Source: Micromonospora sp. AMSO31t (lineage in GTDB: Bacteria; Actinomycetota; Actinomycetes; Mycobacteriales; Micromonosporaceae). Taken from it: 33,193 bases of DNA. The notes under the pieces were generated by a model. That model was not told the origin of the DNA, did no database searches, and saw only the letters and a program-made list of their open reading frames with translations. The stretch spans positions 1-33,193 of the forward strand of contig NZ_WBKT01000056.1 in the NCBI RefSeq assembly GCF_008868175.1, read 5' to 3'. This document shows positions 16,039-21,849 of the stretch, in pieces (positions within the stretch are counted from its first letter, which is position 1; each line of letters opens with the position of its first letter). The position numbers were made by a program, and so were the translations under genes.

Positions 16039-17165
16039 GGCCGGTTCGACCGCCGCCGGTCGAGCAGCAGCATGACGGCCAGCACCAGCACCACCGCGAC
16101 GAGCTGCGCCCGGGCGTTCAGCCGGGTGCCGGCCGGGACGGTGGCGAGCACGGCCACGCCGGCGACCAGCCGGCTCAGCACCGGGGCGGAGTGCAGCGTG
16201 CGGCGCAGGCCCACGATCCCGGCCAGGTAGACGGCCACGCCGCCGGCCAGCGCGAGCGCCGGGCGCCAGCCGGCCGGCTCCCCCGGGTGGGCCGCCGCGG
16301 CGTGGATGCCGGCCGCCGCCACCACGATGCCCAGCAGCAGCGGGATGTGCGCGAAGCCCACCCGGAGGGCCAGCCGGGTCCGCTCCGTGCCGGTCGCGGC
16401 CAGCCGCTCCTCCGCCCCGCGAGTATCGGTGAAGTACGTCCACCACAGCGCGGCCGGCAGCGCCAGCGCCAGGGCGATGACGGCCACCGTCCCGACGCCG
16501 ACGTGCGCGGTGTCCACGCCCATCCCGATCGCCACCACGGACTCGCCCAACGCGATGATCACCAGGAGCCCGTGCCGCTCGACGAAGTGCTCCGGCTGGA
16601 GCCGGAACAGGGGCAGCACGCGCACCCAGGAGATCCGGGGCACCAGGTACGGGACGACCGACTGGACCGCGAGCGCCGCGAGCCAGCACGCGTAGCGGGC
16701 CGCGCCGTCGACGAAGCCGCCTACCAGCACCAGCAGGGCCGACCCCAGGTTGTACACGGCGAGCCGGCTGAGTGCCGACCCGATGCCGGCCCGGGTGAAC
16801 AGCGACAGGTGGACGGTGATCACCACGAGGTACCCGATGCCGAAGAGGAGCCCGGTGCCGTCGAAGGCGTCCGGCACCGCGACCGCGGCGAACAGGAAGC
16901 CGACCATCCCCACGAAGAGCAGCAGCTTCTGCGCGGGCACCCGGGGCGGCACGTGGTTGGCCAGCCACACGTAGCCGTCGAACATCCACCACAGGATGCC
17001 GAAGAGCAGCAGCACCCGGCCCAGCCCGTCCGGGGACAGGTCCTCCTCCAGCACCCGGGTGAGCTGGATCAACGTGAAGACGAAGACGAGGTCGAAGAAG
17101 ACCTCGACGGCGGTCACCCGGTCGGCCGGCGCCGGGTTGCCGGACCCCGGACGCGCGGGTGTCAT
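16005..17165 (-). CDS. low-temperature-requirement A (LtrA) family membrane protein
   Basis: This 386-residue protein has about 11 hydrophobic segments. The conserved family stretches are VEVFFDLVFVFTLIQLTRVL near the start, WWMFDGYVWLANHV, and HGLLVIIALGESVVAIG in the middle. LtrA was named in Listeria, and its molecular function is unknown. The ATG overlaps the stop of the MFS gene in the ATGA form, so the two are coupled. The last 18 residues are basic and polar (RRRSNRPHSQPRRLNSR) and are encoded opposite the end of corA; they probably are not part of the fold. Confidence 0.9.
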   Translation of the reverse strand: MTPARPGSGNPAPADRVTAVEVFFDLVFVFTLIQLTRVLEEDLSPDGLGRVLLLFGILWWMFDGYVWLANHVPPRVPAQKLLLFVGMVGFLFAAVAVPDAFDGTGLLFGIGYLVVITVHLSLFTRAGIGSALSRLAVYNLGSALLVLVGGFVDGAARYACWLAALAVQSVVPYLVPRISWVRVLPLFRLQPEHFVERHGLLVIIALGESVVAIGMGVDTAHVGVGTVAVIALALALPAALWWTYFTDTRGAEERLAATGTERTRLALRVGFAHIPLLLGIVVAAAGIHAAAAHPGEPAGWRPALALAGGVAVYLAGIVGLRRTLHSAPVLSRLVAGVAVLATVPAGTRLNARAQLVAVVLVLAVMLLLDRRRSNRPHSQPRRLNSR

Positions 17166-18376
17166 GAGGATCGAGCATAGACCTCCGCCCCGGGCTCGGG
17201 GCCCTTCTGCGGCCGCCGCCCTTCCCCGCGCGAGACGGCCCAGAGCACCACCGTGCCGAGCAGCGCGGCGGCCGGGGCCACCGCCAGGCCGTACCGGAGG
17301 TCGGTCGACACCAGCGGGCCGGCGAGCGCGGAGCCGGCGGCGCTGCCCACCACGAACGCCGTGCTCACCCAGGCGAACGCCTCGGCCACCGTGCCCGGCT
17401 CGGCGAGCCGCTCGGCGGTGAGGAAGATGGCGGTCAGCAGCGGCGGCAGCGCGAGCCCGCTGACCACGAGCAGGCCGGCCATCGGGACCGGGCCGGGGGC
17501 GAGCAGCAACGGCAGGAAGCCGACCGTGAGCGCGGCGGCGAGCAGCGGCAGCCGCCCGGGGCCGCCCGGCCGGGCCCGGGTGTAGAGCAGGCCGCCGGCC
17601 AGGGCGCCGGCCGCCTGCGCCGCGAGCAGCCAGCCGCTGAGCCGCCGGTCGCCGGCCGCCTCGGCGTAGCCGGTCACCGCCACCGCGATGCTCCCGACCG
17701 CCGCGCCGACGCCGACCACGCCGGTCATCAGCACGGTGAACCGGGGTACGCGCAGCGGGCCGGCCCAGTGCCGCACGGCCGGCACGCCGCGCCAGGCGCG
17801 GACGGCGGGGCTGAGCGCGTACGCGGCGGTGCCGACCAGCTGCAACACCCCGGCGGCGACCAGCCCGGCGGGCGGCCCGGCCAGGGTCACCGCGAGGAGG
17901 GTGACCAGCGGGCCGACCACGAAGATCACCTCCTGCACGGCGATGTCCAGTGTGTACGCCGTGGGCACCGTGGCGGGCGGCAGCATTGCGGGCCAGAGGG
18001 TACGCAGGCACGCCTCCAGCGGCGGCGTGCCGAGCCCGGCCACCGCCGCGCCGACCACGGCGCCGGTGAGGTGCCCGCCGGTCAGCGCCACCGCGCCGAA
18101 CCCGAGGCCGGAGAGGACCGCGGCGGCCCACAGCACCGGCGGCTGCCGCCAGCGGTCCACCGCCCGGGCGAGCAGGGGCGTGCCCACGGCCATCCCGGCG
18201 GTGTACGCGGCCACCAGCAGGCCGGCGGCGGCCAGGCTCAGCGACTGGCGGGCGAAGAGGAGCAGGGCCAGCGGCCCGCTGGCGGTGGGCAGCCGGCCGA
18301 CCTGGCTGCTGAGGAGGACCCGGAGGACCTGGGGTGCGCGCAGCACCGCCCGGATCCCGGAACTGTCGACGGACAT
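17162..18376 (-). CDS. MFS transporter
   Basis: This 404-residue protein has about 12 predicted membrane helices in two halves, with a GTPLLARAVDRWRQPPVL loop resembling the MFS motif A position between helices 2 and 3. A short cytoplasmic loop with RPGGPGRLPL separates helices 8 and 9. The Ala/Gly/Leu-rich helices and small size suit a drug or metabolite exporter, but the substrate is unknown. ATG 18376 has GGGAG eight bases upstream; an in-frame extension upstream has no ribosome site and low similarity to coding sequence. It is coupled to the LtrA gene downstream and preceded by a 33-codon ORF that could act as a leader. Confidence 0.88.
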   Translation of the reverse strand: MSVDSSGIRAVLRAPQVLRVLLSSQVGRLPTASGPLALLLFARQSLSLAAAGLLVAAYTAGMAVGTPLLARAVDRWRQPPVLWAAAVLSGLGFGAVALTGGHLTGAVVGAAVAGLGTPPLEACLRTLWPAMLPPATVPTAYTLDIAVQEVIFVVGPLVTLLAVTLAGPPAGLVAAGVLQLVGTAAYALSPAVRAWRGVPAVRHWAGPLRVPRFTVLMTGVVGVGAAVGSIAVAVTGYAEAAGDRRLSGWLLAAQAAGALAGGLLYTRARPGGPGRLPLLAAALTVGFLPLLLAPGPVPMAGLLVVSGLALPPLLTAIFLTAERLAEPGTVAEAFAWVSTAFVVGSAAGSALAGPLVSTDLRYGLAVAPAAALLGTVVLWAVSRGEGRRPQKGPEPGAEVYARSS

Positions 18377-18435
18377 GGGGCATCGCTCCCGGTGCGACGT
18401 GAGAGGGAAGAGGGGGCGTCCGGTGCCGGGACGCC

Positions 18436-18537
18436 TCAGGGAGCGAAGTCGGCCCGCTCGTGGTCGTTGCCGTAGAGCGGCAGGGCAGGGGTGAGCCACT
18501 GGGCGTACGCGGCCGCCGCGGCCTCCACCGGGATCAC
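18436..18537 (-). CDS. 33-codon ORF, possible leader peptide of the MFS gene
   Basis: GTG 18537 to TGA 18436 encodes MIPVEAAAAAYAQWLTPALP then LYGNDHERADFAP, with a helical first half and an acidic second half. TACCGT lies six bases before the GTG, the same arrangement as at 4975-4989, so a leaderless mRNA is plausible. The stop is 59 bases upstream of the MFS start. I recognise no family. It could be a regulatory leader or a small protein. It is supported only by the promoter pattern and absence of another gene here. Confidence 0.4.
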   Translation of the reverse strand: MIPVEAAAAAYAQWLTPALPLYGNDHERADFAP

Positions 18538-18549
18538 CCGCCGACGGTA
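18535..18549 (-). promoter_or_regulatory. -10 element for the leaderless 33-codon ORF and MFS-LtrA unit
   Basis: On the minus strand TACCGT (18549-18544), six bases, GTG. It would give a transcript starting at the GTG and continuing into the MFS and LtrA genes. No clear -35 is visible. Confidence 0.4.
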
Positions 18550-18649
18550 ACCCACCCGGGTCCCGGCGGAAGGTCGTCGATCGGAACTTTTGCGGCGTTA
18601 TGCCCGGCTAGGCTCGCGTCAGCCGTGCCAGCCGACCCGGGAGACAGCC

Positions 18650-19678
18650 ATGTCGCACCACCTCGACACCCCGCTCGCCGCCCAGAGTGGCCAGCTCTAC
18701 CTCGACGACCTCTACGTCTTCGACGGCGAGCGCGGAACCGTCCTGGTGATGGACGTCAACAGCTCGGTGACCCGGGCCGACATCAAGCCCGGCTTCCACC
18801 ACGAGGCGCGGTACGAGTTCAAGGTGCACGTCGACGGCAGCGAGATGGAGGAGCTGACCTACCGGGTGGCCTTCGGCGAGCTCGACGGCCAGGGCCGGCA
18901 GGAGCTCACGGTGCACGCCCTCACCGGCGCCGAGGCGTACGACGACGGCGCCACCGGCACGGTCGTCGCCCAGGGCCGCACCGGGGAGGAGGTGACCGGT
19001 GGCACCGTGCGGGTCTGGGCCGGGCGGATCACCGACCCCTTCTACATCGACCTGGACCAGCTCGCCACGGTCAACGACGCCTTCAAGAACGGCGCCCGGC
19101 TGGACCGCTCCGCCTGGCGCCCGGAGAACGCGAAGAACACCTTCGCCGGCACCACCGTCGACTCGATCGTGCTGGAGGTGTCCCGGGACGAGCCGATGCT
19201 GTCCGTCGACACCCGCATCGGCGTCTGGGCGGCCACGAAGCTCGCCACCGACGCCGGCGGCTGGCGCCAGATCAACCGTGCCGGCCACCCGATGATGTGG
19301 CCGGTCTTCTGGCCCACCGACACCGACTTCTCGAACCCCGCCAACACCCGCCACCCCTGCGAGGACCTGCGGGCCGACGGTGCGGAGATCGCGTCGACGG
19401 TCGCCCGGGTGGTGGCGGCCAACGGCACCGCGCCGGACCCGGGCGCGTACGGCTGGAGCGTCGCCCGCGAGCTCTACCCGGATGTGCTGTCCTACCAGGT
19501 CGGCACCCCGGCGAACTACGGGTTCGCCGCCCGCAACGGGCGGACCATGGCCGACAACGTGCCCGAGGTCATGTTCTCCCTGGTGCTCAACACCGGCATG
19601 ACGTCCGGCCTCACCCCCGACGTCACCACGGACGCCCGCGCCGCCTCCTTCCCGTACGTGGTGCCCACCGGGAAGTGA
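18650..19678 (+). CDS. DUF4331 family protein
   Basis: This 342-residue protein begins MSHHLDTPLAAQSGQLYLDDLYVF, the DUF4331 start, and continues with NPANTRHPCEDLR and DVLSYQVGTPANYGFAARNGRTMADNVPEVM near the end. It has no signal peptide or membrane segment. The family is widespread in actinobacteria, cyanobacteria and others, and its function is not known. ATG 18650 has GGGAG seven bases upstream. A TAGGCT element at 18609-18614 with GGAACT upstream could be the promoter. It is followed after 128 bases by a cysteine-rich gene on the same strand; whether the two act together is unknown. Confidence 0.88.
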   Translation: MSHHLDTPLAAQSGQLYLDDLYVFDGERGTVLVMDVNSSVTRADIKPGFHHEARYEFKVHVDGSEMEELTYRVAFGELDGQGRQELTVHALTGAEAYDDGATGTVVAQGRTGEEVTGGTVRVWAGRITDPFYIDLDQLATVNDAFKNGARLDRSAWRPENAKNTFAGTTVDSIVLEVSRDEPMLSVDTRIGVWAATKLATDAGGWRQINRAGHPMMWPVFWPTDTDFSNPANTRHPCEDLRADGAEIASTVARVVAANGTAPDPGAYGWSVARELYPDVLSYQVGTPANYGFAARNGRTMADNVPEVMFSLVLNTGMTSGLTPDVTTDARAASFPYVVPTGK

Positions 19679-19722
19679 CCCGCTGAGCGGTTTCCGCCTG
19701 TAGGAAATCTTCGCCCCGCCTG

Positions 19723-19790
19723 TTGACGTAGATGGTTTCTGTCATAACAATCGCCATCTATATCGACATCCATCGTTGTCGGTCAACGAT
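19723..19790 (+). promoter_or_regulatory. promoter and operator-like repeats before the cysteine-rich gene
   Basis: TTGACG (19723-19728), 17 bases, AACAAT (19746-19751) make a plausible sigma-70-type promoter. An inverted repeat TAGATGG (19729-19735)/CCATCTA (19754-19760) spans the spacer and -10. A second, ATCGTTG (19772-19778)/CAACGAT (19784-19790), lies in the leader ten bases before the AAGGAGG ribosome site at 19795-19801. The first would suit a repressor, the second a leader hairpin. Confidence 0.5.
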
Positions 19791-19806
19791 CGGGAAGGAG
19801 GTATCC

Positions 19807-20217
19807 ATGGCGGCCATACGAGGCGAGGTGTCCTGGTTCTGCTGCGGCACCGCCTGGGGACCGTGCGGCACCGCCGGGGGCGGCGCCTGTGGCACCTGCA
19901 GGTCGGGCAACTACCAGCACGCCTGGCCGAACACCTCGGACGCGTGCTGGGCCATCACCCACCCGGACACCTGCGGGCTCAGCATGAGCCGGCGGACCTG
20001 CGGCTTCCGCCACTACACCACAAACCTCTGCAACGGCGCCCGGGTCGGCACCACCATCGCCGACTGCGGCCCGCAGACGGACCTGTTCTGCGGCGAGCGC
20101 ACCTGCTGCGGCTCGGCCTGCGGCAGCAACCGCATCATCGACCTGACGCCGGCGGCGTTCAGCGCGATCGGCAGTCTCTCCGTGGGGCTGCGGCCCTGCT
20201 CGGTCGACACCGTCTGA
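19807..20217 (+). CDS. cysteine-rich double-psi beta-barrel (RlpA-like) protein
   Basis: This 136-residue protein contains 15 Cys (positions 12, 13, 20, 28, 31, 47, 56, 65, 75, 87, 95, 100, 101, 105, 131), 11% of residues. Interleaved is the double-psi-barrel pattern of RlpA-like domains: GGACG near 25-29, ARVGTTIADCGP (78-89, with Asp86) and RIIDLTPAAFSAIGSLSVGL (109-128). There is no signal peptide, so it either stays in the cytoplasm or is exported with a partner. ATG 19807 has AAGGAGG six bases upstream, an ideal site. An upstream in-frame ATG at 19732 has none. The next gene, 17 bases on, has a Tat signal, and a MauE-like protein follows. Expansin- or transglycosylase-like activity is only a fold-based guess. 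Confidence 0.75.
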   Translation: MAAIRGEVSWFCCGTAWGPCGTAGGGACGTCRSGNYQHAWPNTSDACWAITHPDTCGLSMSRRTCGFRHYTTNLCNGARVGTTIADCGPQTDLFCGERTCCGSACGSNRIIDLTPAAFSAIGSLSVGLRPCSVDTV

Positions 20218-20233
20218 ACGGGAGGGTTCCGTC

Positions 20234-20830
20234 ATGCCGCACACCCTGGACCGCCGCCGCCTCCTCGCCACCGCCGCGCTCGGCGGCGTGGTGGGCGCCA
20301 CCGGACTCGGCTCGCTGGCCCCCGACGCGGCCTTCGCCGCCGGGCCGGCGACCGTCGAACCCGGCGCACCCGACCCGAACTTCGTCGAGGGCCGGATCAG
20401 CAAGATCTCCGGCCACCTGCTGCTGGTCACCGGATCCGACACCGTGCTGCACTCCATCCGGATCACCGACGGCACCAGCATCTGGAAACTCCACCCGACC
20501 ACGTTCGACCAGGTGGCCATCGGCGACGGGCTCTACGCCCGCGGCGTCCGCCTGCCCGACGGCACGCTCGCCGCCGACTCGGTCTGGGTGAACATCGTCA
20601 ACCTGCACGCGCACATCGCCGCGGTGGGTCGCAACCTGCTCCACCTCGACCACAAGGGCCAGCGCATCGTCGCCCACGTCGTGCCCGGCCGGTCCGCCGC
20701 CGTCTACAACGGCACCCCGGCCATCAGCGACCTGTCCCTGCTCCGGGTGGGCCGGCACGTCCAGGTGCTCGGCGCCTGGCACCCGGACACCAACGAGATC
20801 GACATCGCCACCGTCTACGCCGCCGCCTGA
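20234..20830 (+). CDS. Tat-exported protein, DUF5666-like beta domain
   Basis: This 198-residue protein begins MPHTLDRRRLLATAALGG, a twin-arginine signal (RRRLLA) with a hydrophobic core and cleavage near AFA-A at residues 34-36. The mature part repeats short strands: FVEGRISKISGHLLLVTG, then a 'GTSIWKLHPTTFDQVAIGDGLYARG' module, then RIVAHVVPG and LRVGRHVQVLGAWHP. This resembles OB-like domains of the DUF5666 type; no catalytic residues are evident. ATG 20234 has GGGAGG upstream. It is 16 bases after the cysteine-rich gene, so the two are an operon. Tat export would allow it to carry a folded partner across the membrane. Confidence 0.75.
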   Translation: MPHTLDRRRLLATAALGGVVGATGLGSLAPDAAFAAGPATVEPGAPDPNFVEGRISKISGHLLLVTGSDTVLHSIRITDGTSIWKLHPTTFDQVAIGDGLYARGVRLPDGTLAADSVWVNIVNLHAHIAAVGRNLLHLDHKGQRIVAHVVPGRSAAVYNGTPAISDLSLLRVGRHVQVLGAWHPDTNEIDIATVYAAA

Positions 20831-20840
20831 CCGGTACGCC

Positions 20841-20882
20841 CGACGGCTCCAGGTCGCGGCGCGCCGCGACCTGGAGCCGTCG
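20841..20882. terminator. 42-bp perfect palindrome
   Basis: Bases 20841-20882 equal their own reverse complement over all 42 positions (a 19-bp stem with a 4-nt loop if folded as RNA). It is 11 bases after the stop of the Tat gene and has no T-run. A terminator is the usual reading; it would lower expression of the MauE-like gene downstream. Confidence 0.85.
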
Positions 20883-20946
20883 CAGGGCGGGCCGCACATC
20901 CGGACCGCCCGGGCGTCACCCGTCGGCCCACCCGAGGGGAGAACCC

Positions 20947-21813
20947 ATGATCGAGATGATCGCGGCGCTGCAACCGCTGGTCGTCGGCGCGGTGCTGATC
21001 TGGTCCGCCCGCGTGAAGCTCCTCAACCGGCACGCCGCCACGGTCGCCCGGCGGTCCGCGCTCGTCCGGCTGGTCGGGGAACACCGCACGCTGCCCGCGT
21101 ACCGGCTGCTCGGTGCCGTCGAGCTGATCCTCGGCGCGCTGCTCCTGCTGCCGCCCGCCCTGCGGCTGGAGACCGCCGCCGCGACCGCCGTGGCCGTCGG
21201 CTTCCTCGGCTACCTGGCGTACGCCCGCCGGACCGCACCCACCTCGTCGTGCGGCTGCCTGAGCAGCCGCCCGACCCCGATCTCCGGTCGCAGCCTCGGG
21301 CGAGCCGCGCTGCTCGTGGCGGCGGCCGGTCTGGCCACCCTGGCCCCCGGCGACTGGCCGGCCGCGCTGACCGACCGTCCCCTGGCCGGCGGGGCCGCGT
21401 TGCTGGCCGAGGCGGCGGCCGTGGTGGCGCTGTCCCCCGAACTGGACGCCGCCTGGCTGCTGCCACTGCGCCGGCTGCGCGCCCGGCTGACCAATCCGCT
21501 GCGCGGCGGCACCGGGCTGCCGCTGCTCGCCACCGTGCAGCAGGTCCAGCTCAGCGACCCCTACCGGCGGGTCGCGCCGTTGCTCCGCTCCGACGTCCGC
21601 GAGCACTGGGACGACGGCGAGTGGCGCTTCGTCGGCCACGCCGCGCACTACCAGGGCCGGCCCGCCACGGCGGTCTTCGCCGTCCCGCTGGTCGACGGCG
21701 GGCCCGACGCGGTTCGGGTCGCCGTGGTCGACGACGCCACCGGGCAGACGCTGCTGGCCCTGGCCGGCGCCGGGCAACCCGCCGGCCCGCGGCTCGACGT
21801 GGTGCCCGCGTAG
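20947..21813 (+). CDS. MauE/DoxX-like membrane protein with CxC pair
   Basis: This 288-residue protein has about four to five membrane helices in its N-terminal 150 residues, with the pair C102-G-C104 (TSSCGCLSS) in the loop after the third helix, as in MauE proteins. It then has a cytoplasmic or external domain of about 120 residues (VQQVQLSDPYRR to the end). MauE is required to form the disulfide bonds of the methylamine dehydrogenase small subunit; DoxX relatives act in thiol redox. That matches the cysteine-rich protein two genes upstream. ATG 20947 has GAGGGGAG close upstream. It is on the same strand, 116 bases after the Tat gene, past a strong palindrome. Confidence 0.75.
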   Translation: MIEMIAALQPLVVGAVLIWSARVKLLNRHAATVARRSALVRLVGEHRTLPAYRLLGAVELILGALLLLPPALRLETAAATAVAVGFLGYLAYARRTAPTSSCGCLSSRPTPISGRSLGRAALLVAAAGLATLAPGDWPAALTDRPLAGGAALLAEAAAVVALSPELDAAWLLPLRRLRARLTNPLRGGTGLPLLATVQQVQLSDPYRRVAPLLRSDVREHWDDGEWRFVGHAAHYQGRPATAVFAVPLVDGGPDAVRVAVVDDATGQTLLALAGAGQPAGPRLDVVPA

Positions 21814-21819
21814 CGGGCG

Positions 21820-21849
21820 GACGGGACCACCGGCTCCGGTGGTCCCGTC
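21820..21849. terminator. bidirectional hairpin between convergent genes
   Basis: Perfect 14-bp arms, 21820-21833 and 21836-21849, separated by 2 nt. It lies between the stop of the MauE-like gene and the stop of the M48 gene, whose last codon overlaps it. Confidence 0.85.

Noticed and set aside
16005..18383. A 792-residue open frame joining an Arg-rich part to LtrA
   Set aside because: The first half is the other frame of the MFS gene. LtrA begins at ATG 17165, overlapping the MFS stop.
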